NCBI RefSeq assembly: GCF_001039355.2
Contig: NW_019775480.1
Span: forward strand, 62,001 to 126,000
Length of the DNA: 64,000 nucleotides
Direction: 5' to 3'
From: Lingula anatina
Lineage: Eukaryota > Brachiopoda > Lingulata > Lingulida > Lingulidae
Shown here: positions 16,050-28,200 of the stretch, piece after piece
How positions within the stretch are numbered: the stretch's first letter is position 1
How the letters are laid out: every line of letters starts with the position of its first letter
Translations under genes and position numbers: made by a program
The notes under the pieces: generated by a model
The model's database searches: none
What the model was told of the DNA's origin: nothing
Seen by the model: only the letters and a program-made list of their open reading frames with translations

Positions 16050-16363
16050 TTTTTTTTTTTTTTTCTTTTGATTTATAGTCATTTTCATATATACAGTATC
16101 TGTAAGAAGGCTAGCACTAGCTACAGCTACAATGAAAGAAAAAAGTAATGAAATTTTACCCTTGATTAATACTAAAGTAGGATTGTGTAAGAACATAAAT
16201 GAGTTTAATTTGTATATCACTTGGAATGTGGGTCTCATACTCTCACTGTTAACTCGTGGCCTTCAGGTAAAAAACATCCTTATTGAGCATGGCACTGTAG
16301 ACTCATATGGTGAATCTTCAGTGCCAGCCTCTGGGAAATTAGACTGAATAATTTTATGTCTAA

Positions 16364-16554
16364 TTAGGCTGCAATCACAACAGTGGACTAACTAGTTGGT
16401 GGATCAAATATGGATACCCACTTAAAAGCTTGCTGCCTAATCTTCTTATAGGAACTGAATAGATTGCCGACAGGGATTATGCAACAAGCATTCAAGTGTG
16501 TCAGCCATATTTGATCCGCAGACTAGTTAGTCCACTGTTGTGAATGCAGCCTTA
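16364..16554. mobile_element. MITE with ~33 bp terminal inverted repeats and TTA ends
   Basis: The left end (TTAGGCTGCAATCACAACAG then TGGACTAACTAGT) is the near-perfect inverse of the right end (ACTAGTTAGTCCACTG then TTGTGAATGCAGCCTTA). The element is about 190 bp with no coding capacity. TTA at both outer ends fits a 3-bp target duplication. Its sequence is unrelated to MITE family A, although the end structure is alike. Confidence 0.85.
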
Positions 16555-17398
16555 GAGATAACACTTGTGATGACCAAGTTGTAAGTAAATATTTAATGTA
16601 AGGGATAGTAATACATTGCAAATTATGCAGTTGGTAATGAAGCTGTTGTGAAGACAGTGTCAAGTATCTGCTAAGTACTGAGTATACCAGAAGATGATGG
16701 ATTTATATTATATTATGGATATTGCTTGATAGCCTCCATTTTCCCACCTACTGGTATGTCTCTTTCACATATTAATATTAATATGAAATGATAAATGTGG
16801 CAAAACTACCAGTGTGATTAATTATTTGTACAGTAATTTATTTGACATTTTCAAAAATCATTGTTTCTGCAATATATTAGCTGGGAAGTAATTCATTACA
16901 TTCACTGAAATCAGCAAACAATCTGTTTAATAACAAAAATCACAATATTGTATGTATACAGGCATATAAAGAAGATTACATGCATTTACACCAGTTTCGG
17001 TATCTGAAAGATGCTCTTCTTGAGAGCACTTAATCAGTGCATTGGCACTTAAAACTTACAACTTGATAAATGTCAAATTTGCATAGCTCATTAATTGATG
17101 AGTATTTGTTTACAGAACTGGAGCTGATGCAGTTTATTGTTACCAATTGAATAGTTATTAACCTTTCTCAACTTCATATTTCAGGTTGGTGATAACAAGT
17201 GCACACGACAAAGTTGTCAACTGTCTATTGGAACTGGCACCTGTGCATGGTGACCATTCAAGACCAAAATCAATACACAATTTGTAAAATTGCTGTTTCC
17301 CACTACATAATTGATCCACTGTTGCCTAACAGAGTGGTCGCTATTGGATAAACCAAGTCAGGTTGGTGGCAAGACCTTGGTTCAACAGATATACTAGA

Positions 17399-20300
17399 AT
17401 GGGCTGTGGTTCCTCTACAGGGAATGGCTCCTCAGCTACTTTAGAAGGCAAAGAACCTTATAATAATAATGTGGAAAAAGAGAATAATAAACAGATTCAG
17501 AATGGTCACATTCAAAATGGACAAGTCTGTCATGAAGAGAATCATGAGGAACCTGTTACAAAAGAGATGATGAATGCGGATCAAGATCAGAAAGATAAAC
17601 CTGCAGCAGTTCGGACTTCCACACCTGTTCCTGTTTCTCCCGGACTAATAAAAAACAATGATGTTAAAAAGAGCCTAAGGACTCCTTCACATTCTGCTGA
17701 ATCCAATAGCAATCGTCATGAGGTTATAGTAGAAACACATGGTAAGTATGAAATTGGGCTGGTAGACCTGTGGTTGCCTTCTCCCAGTCTGTTATGTTTG
17801 ATATAAGAAGTGTATGTAAACTGCAAAGTCATTCCCAATGTTTGGCGCATTGGATTTATTGTTTACTTTTTAAAACTGTGCCCTTCTCCCCATCAGTAGC
17901 ACTTGGCTAATAACTGTGCTTAAGTTTGTTTTGAAAAGCCATTTCTTTAGAATGTATAAATGGCCTATCATCTTAAACATTAAAATGATTGAATACAAAA
18001 TGGAAAAAAAGAAAGTGTTATTGATAATTTGACCAAGATTTGAAATGTCAAAAATTGTTTTTGTGATTGTGATCTGTAGCCATTGTTCAAACAGAATTTG
18101 TTGTCATTTAGAAAATCACTTTTCTTGAAAAGATAATATATATTGGTAGCATTAAACTTGCTAATCTTAAAAACCAGAAAAAATTTTTTTTTCTTTTTTT
18201 GCATGTTTAACATTTTAGGGAATCATGCCATTGTGCATAGTCTTGTTTAGGATAGTCATGTAGGCTATATGAACCAAGCAAAGTTTTAAAGTTTCTTTTT
18301 GAATATTGAATTGCAACTTATTTAGGCAAATAAATTAGAAATAAGTAACTGCATCATTTACAATGAAGTCAGCCTGTACTACTCGAAGCTTCAAACTTCA
18401 GACAAGAGCATATTATCACCAGTCAGCCACAAACAAACACTATGGAGTGGTGCTCATGTTGATCCCTCATAAAAGCCAATTAGGTGACAGAAAATCAATA
18501 ATTTATTCCAAATATTCAATAATGTAATTGGTGGCTTGTCTGGGGATCAAGGCCAACATTAAGAAGGTTGTGACTTAAAGGTTGTAGTACTCTGGTACAT
18601 ATAGGAAAACATTAACAATGTTTTGACAAACAGTAAATGGCAACAGTTTCTGATGAATTAATCAGCTTTCAAGACTGTTTAGACATTCAAGATTTAGAAT
18701 TGATGCACTTATTTTTATGCAGTTATATATACCTGCTTCATTTCTTTTATGTACTAGTAAGAATTGTAGTAAACAAAGACAAATTTGTATTATTGTTCAT
18801 CTTGTTTTATTAGTGGTTGATGTATCTGTGAATTATTTTTTCATTTACTTTTATTCTGTTAATTTTCTCCCTAGAAACTCCAAAGGCCATTGCATTTGAT
18901 GTTGCATTAGATGAGCAGAATGGCCTGAACCAGAAGCCTGCTCCCAAACGCTTCCAAAAGTTGGAACCTCTCAGCACAGCACCCAAACTAACACCAGAAT
19001 TGCTGGAGGAAAAAATGAAACAAGTAGAAATTAAAAGAGAACAGGTAATTAACTTAGGCTAAGTGACACAGTAATAAAAAGCATAATGTATTGCAGCTTT
19101 AAATTTTGTTACCACACTTACTATAGGTTTTTTATTTTTCTATTAAACAAAATAAAACCCATTGTATCTGGTAGCAGAGTGTCTATTTGTAAACAAAATA
19201 TTGACAAAATGTGATAATAATGCAATTTTTGGATTGTAGGAATTGGAAAGAGTGAAGACAGCTTCTAGAAAGTCATCCAAGAGGAGAAGGGAGCTGATAC
19301 AAGCAAGGGAGTTTGAAAGACAGCAACAGCAGTACAATCAGGTAGGATAGAATGTGCAATAACTAATGTTACGCTGTATCAAATACTCTAAAAAGCTAGA
19401 TATCTATAGCACTGCAATATGATTAAAATATGTAATCACTGCTAACTTTAACTGCATGTATATTACTCAACACCCTGTTCATATTCAAATTAAAAATGCT
19501 GGGGCTGGTTCAAAAGGACTCAAAAGGAACTACAATGCAATTATCTGTGTTTAAATACACTATAAACATTTTGCCTGGGTATTTCTGTGTTAGATGGAGG
19601 AACAGCAAAAGTCAGCAGGAAAAAATAGAGAAGTTAGGCAGCAAGAAATTATTGAAAAGCAGAAAAGAAGGGAAGAACGAGCCAGGAAAGCAAGGGAGAG
19701 GGTAAATACTAAAACTTCCTTCTAATGTTCTCATGATTTATTCATTTGCTAGTTCTGAATATGTGGGTCTGATATTAATAGTCTGAAAGAATTTGAGTTA
19801 GATGAAAAATAATGCTGATTTGACTGAGATGCAATAATTAATTAGTCCTGGTATAAGCAAATTTCACAGTCTACAGTACCCATGGTTGGTATGATTTCTG
19901 CCTTCTGATTTTTGTGGGCAAATAGATCAGGATGCTGTCATAAAATGTTTGCATTAATACTGTACTGCCACATTATCAATTAATACATACTGTGCTCAGC
20001 TGCGGGTATATACATGTACATTTCAAGGATGTGACCCATTCCTCTCTGAATCTCTAGTTTGTGATACTCTGTGACAAAAGAGAACTTTTTAATTTATTAT
20101 CTTAAAGAATGTTGAATATCTTGCTTTGTCATTATTTAGGCATTGAAACTTCAACAGATGAACACAGAAGAACTTGATTTTGATGTTGAAAAAGACGAAG
20201 CTTTTAATGCAGATGACAGTAAGTAACAGAAACAGCCTCATATCTGCAATATTGGTTTTAGCCTTACATTCAAAACATTATGTTCTGACAAGGAGATCTT

Positions 20301-20657
20301 GCTTTTTACCTATCATGATTAGCACATCCTTAGAACCAATGCAGTCAAAACTGGAAAATATTGGAAAACGTTGTTCTTGAACATGACATCTTGAATAGAA
20401 AGATGTGTTAAGCACTGTGTATTCCTCACATTTCAGATGACTCATGGCTGGATGGAGACAATAACACCAGAAGTGATGATTTAGATGAAAGAATCTACTC
20501 TGGTCGAACTAGTCCCTTAAAACGTGTTGGCCCACCGAAGGTGTACCCTCACAGTGCTAGCACCACCGACAGTTTTGACAATGCATTTATGAGGAGTCCC
20601 CCTGCCTCCAGCAGTCACCATGACCAGGATAATAGGGATGACTTCTTCGATTCATGA
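17399..20657 (+). CDS. Stathmin domain-containing protein 1-like
   Basis: Six exons join in phase (17399-17741, 18875-19044, 19240-19341, 19594-19701, 20140-20218, 20437-20657), encoding about 340 residues. I chose the ATG at 17399 over an in-frame one at 17363 because it gives MGCGSS, a classic N-myristoylation plus cysteine palmitoylation start that would tether the protein to membranes. Residues 1-115 are polar and low-complexity. The stathmin-like part follows: AIAFDVAL, PKRFQKLEPL, then TPELLEEKMKQVEIKREQEL and a long Arg/Glu/Gln-rich helix through exons 3-4. The C-terminal 75 residues are acidic and Ser-rich. Stathmins bind tubulin dimers; binding here is inferred. Human STMND1 also begins MGCG and carries an RLKKL plus EEKM..AEERR arrangement, so orthology is likely but not certain. 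Confidence 0.75.
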
Positions 20658-22798
20658 CAGAATGGAGAAACATGCCTTGGTGCTTATTGATGATGTATAA
20701 ACCTACCAACAGACCTTCCTCAACCTGATTTCATCAGTTAAACTAAAACAAAAAGTGAACAAGTGTGGTAACTGGTCTGAATGAACACAGAGTCTGAACA
20801 TCTGTAATTAATTGAAAAAAGTAAACTTTTAGGGTGTTTCTCAAGTAGAATGCCAGTCATTGCAATACAGGTCCTCTAATGACATATAGTGAAATTATGT
20901 CATAACACCTGACCACAGGGCACCTGTCCATTGCTGTTTAATTATCTTATCATAATATTCTGTAAAGAGATTGAGTCTTGCCTTTCTTTATACTTGGCAT
21001 AATTATATTGATGATTGATTTTCTCAGCACTCTTTTACTTATGGTAGCATGCATGTATATTGCATAATATGACAATGTGAAGCCTGCCTTACAAGGAACA
21101 AAGAAATTCTAATCAGTATAAATACAAGAGAACCTTCATTGCCTTATATGGAACTGCTCAGCACAAAGGTCAACCCTTATTTGCTCATTTTTAAGCGAGT
21201 GGGAAGAAAGGGGGAGGTACCAGTAGCTAAAAACCATGAGAAGGCACATTCATTGGGTTTTCCTTTGATCCATCACGCTTTGAGACAAAATGCAACAAAA
21301 GTTTTTTGCCATGAATTTTGCTATTATATTCATATCTTGTAAGAAGGTTGCCATGTATACTGATGCCCAAGAAGTGTTGCATAAGCTTTGTTGTCTGCAA
21401 CTTGTATTTTACACCCCATTTCCATAGATTAGATCGACCTACTTTAGATTGACCTAACTCCCTGGGGGTTCACGCTAAATAGCTGTCAGCCGGGCGGACA
21501 CGAAAGTTAATTACCCCCTTACATCTTGTAGTAGGCGGGCAGACATTTAAGTCGGATTATCTGAAAGTAATCTAGTGAGACTCCCCGCGGGCATAGATCG
21601 ATCTAAAATCTATGGGAATAGAGCCTAAGTCAATTTATTTCAAATACCAAAAGCAGTTGTATTTTAAGATGTTTATCATCTGATTTTTGTACTAATTCTG
21701 CCCCTTCCAACAAATGGTAGTTGTTGTCCTCCAACTAATAGATGTTGAAAGAATCAAATTACCTCAATAATTGTATATTTTATTTCTTTATATACTGTGG
21801 CGTCCTTCAAAAGGCAAACCAACAGCATATCAAAATGAAACCTATTCATACATTTTAAGGGAGACTGCTATATGCAAAACATTTCCCAGATCAACATTTA
21901 GTTTTTTATATTTATTTATTGATTGATATAACTTACTATATTTTAAAATAATTTTTTGTAAAATAAGATTTTTTTAAACTGCTGCATTCTGTTAAGTTTC
22001 AAAAAGTTAAAAAGATATCTGCATAATATTTCAATTTTAGTAACTGGTATTTGCTTCAAACCCTGTGTGCAATTTATGTATTTATCATTTTATTTGATTG
22101 AAGTGTTGGTCCCTCTTTTAGTAAAACATTTTGTGATACTGATAAATATTTCATATGTCTTGCATAGAATGATTAATGATATCACAAAAAAACCTTTTAT
22201 GCATTTGAAATTAAGTTAAATCACTGTTTTATACTAAGGGTAGAAACCAAAGACATTCACTTTTGTAGCTCGAGAGACAGACAGGGTCAAAACCACATGG
22301 GTTGACCCACCCTTTCTTTCAAGAGTGATTATTGAAAATGTTTTAAAATTTGTCTTCTTTTCTATGATTTTACAGTCTCAGTTACAGTTGCTTTAATTTT
22401 TGAGTGCCTTTATGTGATCATTACAAGGCTGTTGCAGCTGCACTTGTCTTTGATTTATTTATTTTAAGAGTGAAACATTGCTCAATTTGTGTTTTTTATT
22501 TTTTCAGTCACCTACTTAACAACATTTAAATCTAAATTGTGAGATAAACATTCTGATATCAGTAGCACCTTTGGTAAAAGCATCGAGGCAGTGCCAGATC
22601 TTCCACTGTATGTTACCAAGGAGTTATAACTCCTTGATGTTACCCAGTTTTTAATACTACAGTTACCTACTCTATGGAGTTTTGTCTTATCTGATAATAA
22701 AATAATTCTTTGAAGTTTCGTTATGTCAAATTTATCTATGACCAACAAACTGACGAACAGCTAGTCTACTAGAACACATCATTCATTTCACCTTTCAC
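20658..22798 (+). other. 3' UTR and downstream DNA of the STMND1-like gene
   Basis: No further exon was recognised. The stretch is AT-rich, contains MITE family A copy 2 (21411-21629) and an AATAAA at about 22696, and ends where the LINE tail begins. The true polyadenylation site cannot be chosen from the sequence. Confidence 0.5.
21411..21629. mobile_element. MITE family A, copy 2
   Basis: It shares with the other copies CCCATTTCCATAGATTAGAT at the left end, the core CTAACTCCCTGGGGGTTCAC, GTTAATTACCCCCTTACA, and ATAGATCGATCTAAAATCTA with GGGAATA at the right end. It is in the inverse orientation relative to copy 1. Confidence 0.82.
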
Positions 22799-23980
22799 TT
22801 TGATATATAATATAATAATAATAATAATTTATTCGAGCATTAAATGTGGCAGTTACATTTGTTAGCCCTCTATACTACAAATATATAAAATAAATAAATA
22901 GTTATACATCACTATGGATTACTACTAATACAGTGTTTAAGATTATTAATTACAGTGTATACGTTGTTTAAAATACTTATTACAATTGTAAATAGTTCAA
23001 TACACTGAGGGAACACACATTTTCTTTGATAGGCTTATAGCTATATGTATCTAATGTGTCATACTTATGGTTCATATAATATATAGCAGGATGAGGCTAC
23101 TTCAGTGTGGCAGATGCTCATTTCTTTTGGAAATTGCCCTCTGAATGTATTTACCAACAGCGTACAATTCTTTCTCATTTTCTGGGCTTAGTATGATTTT
23201 AACCTTCTCGTCACTGCTTGCTAGGTGATGCATGTCACATTTAGGGAATTGTTTTAACATGCCCTCCCTCTCTTTTACATGGTGTCTACATTCTAGTAGG
23301 AAGTGCACTTCGTCCTCGATTGCAGGACAGTGGGGACAGAATCGTTCCTCGCGTGGTGTTTTAGGTCTGGTGTAGCGTCCTCTTTCCATTTCCAGAATAT
23401 GATCACTGACTCTAATTTTAGCCACTTCCCTTTTTAATGACTGAGGGGCATTAGTTAGCAGGTACTTTTCAATTTTGTAGGACTTTTTTATCAGACTATA
23501 AGTTTTTAACTTGGTGCTTTGAGGATCAGTTAACTCTTCCCAGAACATTTTTTCAATTTTAGCATTGATTTTTTCCTCAATATTGCAATGTGTTTGGATT
23601 TGCTGAACCCCTGGGACATTTTCACTGTGAAGATTCCAAGTCGTTAACATAGTATTAATCGCTCCTGGCCAACCTTTTTCCCCTATTGTCAGTTCTGCAT
23701 CATGGGTGAGTTTAACTTTTCTGTTATTTGGTAGATTTGCAAATCTTTGGCAATATCGTTGTACCTGTTTAACAATGTTAGAATATAAAGGATAACGACC
23801 GAGCTCTGCGCGACTGGCATTGTTGCTGGCGTGTTTACTTAAACCCAGTGCCCATTTGCACATCCTCAAATGTGCTTGCTCAAAAGGCATTTGGTTAATT
23901 TTGTTCAGGGTCATCTTCTTTTCTTTGAATATTTCTTGGGCCCAAAATGTAACGTGCACGATCCAAAATGTAACGTGCAC
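22799..23980 (-). mobile_element. 5'-truncated non-LTR retrotransposon (LINE), C-terminal end of ORF2
   Basis: A minus-strand frame of about 280 codons (about 23940 to 23102) matches the region downstream of the reverse transcriptase domain in invertebrate LINE polyproteins. It has RMCKWALGLSKHASNNASRA with ELGRYPL, a run of charged helices, and a Cys/His knuckle FCPHCPAIEDEVHFLLECRHH. No endonuclease or reverse-transcriptase motif is present, so the copy is truncated at its 5' end. Its 3' UTR and a (TAA)n-type tail occupy about 22805-23101. The frame is uninterrupted, indicating a fairly recent insertion. Clade is not assignable by eye. The first residues of the open frame come from the flanking 22-bp repeats, not from the element. 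Confidence 0.78.
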
Positions 23981-24230
23981 GATCTCAAAATGTAACGTGC
24001 ACGATCCAAATTAAAGACAAGCAAGTGAATTAATTTTTTTTTTATGGGCTGTAGTATTTAAAATTCTTTATAAACTATAGGTGCACCTACAAAGAATTAA
24101 TAACTGCTTGCCGATAAAAGTTAGTAACTGTATTCTTAGGCATTTTAATTTTTATTCAAATATGTATGCTCAAAATGTAACGTGCACGATCCAAATTAAA
24201 GACAAGCAAGTGAATTAATTTTTTTTTTAT
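23942..24230. repeat. Tandem and dispersed AACGTGCACGATC repeats
   Basis: The unit AAAATGTAACGTGCACGATC occurs three times in tandem (about 23944, 23965 and 23987; spacing 21-22 bp) and once more near 24174. The last tandem unit and the distant one are both followed by the same roughly 40 bp (CCAAATTAAAGACAAGCAAG then TGAATTAATTTTTTTTTTAT), forming a 60-bp direct repeat about 184 bp apart. Each unit contains the palindrome CGTGCACG. They abut the LINE's truncated 5' end and lie about 0.9 kb upstream of HSP90. Confidence 0.85.
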
Positions 24231-24290
24231 TTTTGCCAAAACAAAGAAATGAGATTTTTAAATATTCTCCATAAATGTATTACCAGTCTA

Positions 24291-24963
24291 GAAACTTCAA
24301 ATGAAAGAACAAACAGGTAGCAAATGTGACTCAGCGCTCAAATAACTATTCAAAAGATATTCGATTCGCTATTCATTCTAGAAACAACGAACTAGAACTT
24401 GAAATGGAACATACCGGAACGTAAAGGTACTTTCTTTTTCATATTCACCACATCAGAGCCTCGTGTTGAAGAGTATAATTCAATATATGAAACAACGAGG
24501 TCGAGGCTGGAGCGTCGTGCCTTGCTTACAAAGGGGGGATTCCCAAACTTGACGTCACATCCGTCGAACATTCTGGAACATTCTAGAGGGCAACGTGCAC
24601 ATGTGTGCACATTCGCTTTCCGGTATAGTTCTAAAGATTTTTTATATTTTCAAAAATCAAATAAATAACCAAAAATTCATATTAATTTTCAAAAACTTTT
24701 GTTTTTGTTTTCTGTTTCTTTTAAAACATATATTGTGCTCTTCAAAACCATTTGTCAAAAAGATGAGCAAATTTACAGCACTACTTTCGAGGCTATATAG
24801 CGGATGACGCTCATTGATTTTTCAATAGTTACGGCCCATACCTCGTGCTCGTGCGGTCGACAAGAGAAGAAGAAGCGTTGTTCTGTTCGTTCGTTAACGG
24901 TTCGTTTTACTAACACCAGTTATTACAATCGACTTTGATATATCAGATCTTCGCAACTCAAAG
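24291..24963 (+). promoter_or_regulatory. HSP90 promoter with heat-shock elements, TATA box and non-coding exon 1
   Basis: A strong heat-shock element at 24566-24588 has alternating GAA/TTC blocks (GAACATTCTGGAACATTC plus a GAG), about five pentamers. It is preceded by a CRE-type TGACGTCA at 24550. Weaker two-block sites lie at 24291-24298 (GAAacTTC) and 24376-24383 (TTCtaGAA). A TATATA box is at about 24794-24799. A first exon starting near 24825 ends at 24963 (AAAG|GTTAGT), and the intron runs to the acceptor immediately before the ATG at 25274. This is the classic structure of an inducible animal hsp90 gene. Confidence 0.8.
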
Positions 24964-25273
24964 GTTAGTATTTTATTTAGTAGTTAGCCCTCCTTTGCTG
25001 CAGTACTTTCTCATTTTCATAATGATTGAACTTTGCCGGCTTTACTTCGCAACACGTGCTTGGACATTTGGCCAACTAATCCTTTGTGAGGAGATGTTAT
25101 TTTCTTCTTTGTTGTGTCCACTCAGCTACATTTTCTTAAATGTAAAATGAGAAAATACCCATTTCTCGTTAATGAATGATATATTAAGGACTGTTACATA
25201 TGAGCACAAAAATCAGCACAATTTGATAATGAAACTAAAAGCGCAACTAAAAGTTTTTTCATTTGTTATTCAG

Positions 25274-28200
25274 ATGCCCGAAGAAACACAGACTACTGCC
25301 CCAATGGAAGACGAAGGGGAAGCAGAAACTTTTGCCTTTCAGGCAGAAATAGCCCAGTTGATGAGTTTGATCATCAACACTTTTTACTCGAACAAAGAAA
25401 TCTTCTTGAGAGAACTCATTTCCAACTCTTCTGATGCATTGGACAAAATTAGATACGAGTCACTCACTGATCCATCTAAGTTGGATTCTGGTAAGTATGA
25501 TCAAATGGATAAACAAGCTCAAAAACGGGTGACAATACTAGTGAACAATGGGTGTTTTTATATATTTATTTATTATCAGTATTATTTATTCATTTATTTG
25601 GTAAACAAGTGCTCTTCTTGCTGGGAAAAGGTTTGCACTGGGTAAATTTGATTTAAGGGTGCAAAGGTTTCATGGTAAAAGGTTCACTTTTCACAAAAAG
25701 ATCCCCCCTCCCCCACCCACCTTTGAAATTGGTAAGTTTACATAGAGCCATACCACTTGGACCCCATACAAGCTTTACAACTTATTTTTATTCTTAGTAT
25801 TTTACAAGTTATCTAAGCATATTCAATTATTTTTCCACAGGAAAGGAGCTTTACATTAAAATTGTCCCTAACAAGCACAACAATACTCTGACCATCATTG
25901 ACACTGGTGTTGGAATGACCAAGGCTGACCTGGTCAACAACCTAGGAACCATTGCCAAGTCTGGAACCAAGGCTTTCATGGAGGCACTGCAGGCTGGTGC
26001 TGATATTTCTATGATTGGACAATTTGGTGTAGGTTTCTATTCCGCTTACCTCATTGCTGATCGCGTCCAGGTGACATCGAAACACAATGATGATGAGCAG
26101 TATGTCTGGGAGTCCTCTGCTGGCGGCTCCTTCACAGTCAGGCAGGACCATGGTAAGTAGAGCTAAGTTGCTAGTGGAAATCGCATTTAATTTACTAAAG
26201 AAGTTTTGCAGTAAATTTATAAATTACATACTATTTGAAAGATTTTTTTTTTTTTGTTGCTCTTTGTATGATGAATTTTCGCACCTGATCACAGTGATGC
26301 TTCATTTAAAAAAGCTCAACAGATCTGACCAAGGGCATCAGTTGAAGGGTATTAAAATGCAGTGAGAAAAATGTTTTCAAAGAGATCCAGTAGTCCAGTT
26401 GTTTTCGTCTTTTTGATCACAAGTATCCATTTCACATCCAGGTGAGCCTTTGGGTCGTGGCACAAAGATCGTCCTGTACCTGAAGGAGGACCAGTCTGAG
26501 TACATGGAGGAGAAACGCATAAAGGAAGTGGTGAAGAAGCACAGTCAGTTCATTGGATATCCCATTAAGCTGGTGGTGGAGAAGGAGAGAGACAAGGAAG
26601 TGTCTGATGATGAGGAGGAGGAAGAAGAGAAGAAAGAAGGAGAAGAGAAGGTAAAATTGTGTATGCTGGTTGTTACTTTCTTTTCACTTAAATCTAGGAA
26701 ACAAAAATATATATGATGTATATTTATGTATATATTGTTTTTGTTATTTGTTATATATTTATTAAAATTTTAAATTTTATTTATTTATAATTATTGTGAT
26801 AGAATGGTTGAAATATTAAAAATATTGAAATTGATTTCAGGATGAGGAGAAGCCCAAAGTAGAAGACATTGGCGAGGATGATGAAGATGAAGACAAAGAG
26901 AAGGATGGCAAGAAAAAGAAGAAAATTAAGGAAAAATACACAGAAGACGAGGAACTTAACAAGACCAAGCCCCTTTGGACACGTAATCCTGATGACATCA
27001 CGCAAGAAGAGTATGGAGAGTTTTACAAGTCCTTAACTAATGACTGGGAGGACCACTTGGCAGTGAAGGTATACATTATGCTTTATTTCAGAGTGGTGTT
27101 GAGGACAACATGTAGCTAATATGGAATCTTTATTTTCCTGACAACATGTGGTTACTAAAACTGATAAATAAAACATTGTAATTTTTTGTGTTAGATACTG
27201 ATGCGTTTTTCTTGTATTAGTTGAGATCATAATTTCTTGTTTTTTCATGAATTTGTTTTTTTATTTCAGCACTTCTCAGTTGAAGGTCAATTGGAATTTA
27301 GAGCACTGTTGTTTATTCCAAAGAGAGCTCCTTTTGATATGTTTGAAAACAAGAAGAAGCGCAACAACATCAAATTATACGTAAGGAGAGTGTTTATTAT
27401 GGACAATTGTGAAGATCTCATCCCAGAATACCTGAACTTTATGAAAGGTGTGGTAGACTCTGAAGACTTGCCACTAAATATCTCTCGTGAAATGCTTCAA
27501 CAGAGCAAGATTCTGAAAGTTATTCGTAAAAACTTGGTGAAGAAGTGCATTGAGCTGTTTGAGGAAATTGCAGAGGATGCTGACAACTTCAAGAAATTTT
27601 ACGAACAGTTTTCCAAAAATCTGAAGGTGTGTATACTTGGGTGGAAAAAAACTAATGTAAAACAATTTCTTTCAGTGGTAGTTTTTTAGATGAAAATTTT
27701 GATCTTTTTCTTACAACTCTTATCTAAGTCTACAAATGGTATTTTTTGGAGTAGAATTTCATTTCCATTTGAGGTTTGTGGTTATTTTACTCATGTAAAG
27801 AATGTAAACATTTTTATAATTATGGTTTTAAGAAATATTATCTTTAATTTAGTTGGGTATCCATGAAGATAGCACAAATAGAAAGAAACTCTCAGAACTG
27901 CTGCGTTATTACTCCTCGCACTCTGGTGATGAGATGACTTCACTTAAGGATTACACCTCGAGGATGAAGGAGAACCAGAAAGTCATCTACTACATTACAG
28001 GTGAGTAGCTGGTCCAACATGGTTTCAGAGATGTAAATCTTAAACTTTCAGCTGATGAATCGGGTAAAAAAAAAAGTCCTATATTTGTGAAGTGAATATG
28101 TTGCAAGAGATTTATTTTCCTGTCTTTATTTAAGATGAAACTACATAATGTCTTTTTCTGCATAAACTGAAAGACTCCCTTTGAACCAGACATGTAGAGA

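Larger units (their letters stand above)
15219..17398 (+). other. 5' intron region of the STMND1-like gene, with simple repeats, an assembly gap and a MITE
   Basis: No coding exon was recognised. The stretch contains an A-run, an (AT)n tract and the N gap (15618-16060), then a MITE (16364-16554). An acceptor (ATATTTCAG) at about 17185 precedes a probable 5' UTR exon, 17186-17398, leading straight into the coding start. The gap may hide further untranslated exons. Confidence 0.5.

Noticed and set aside
15576-16238. 220-codon open frame on the minus strand
   Set aside because: It is open only because it runs through the 374-N gap and the flanking AT and A tracts.
17363-17398. Upstream in-frame start of the STMND1-like protein
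   Set aside because: It would bury the MGCGSS acylation motif inside the protein; the start at 17399 matches the family.
23940-23980. Extension of the LINE frame through the 22-bp repeats (HVTFW repeats)
   Set aside because: The repeats lie outside the element's homology and there is no ATG; the open frame there is accidental.
23942-24006. CRISPR-like direct repeats
   Set aside because: Units are tandem with no spacers and this is eukaryotic DNA.
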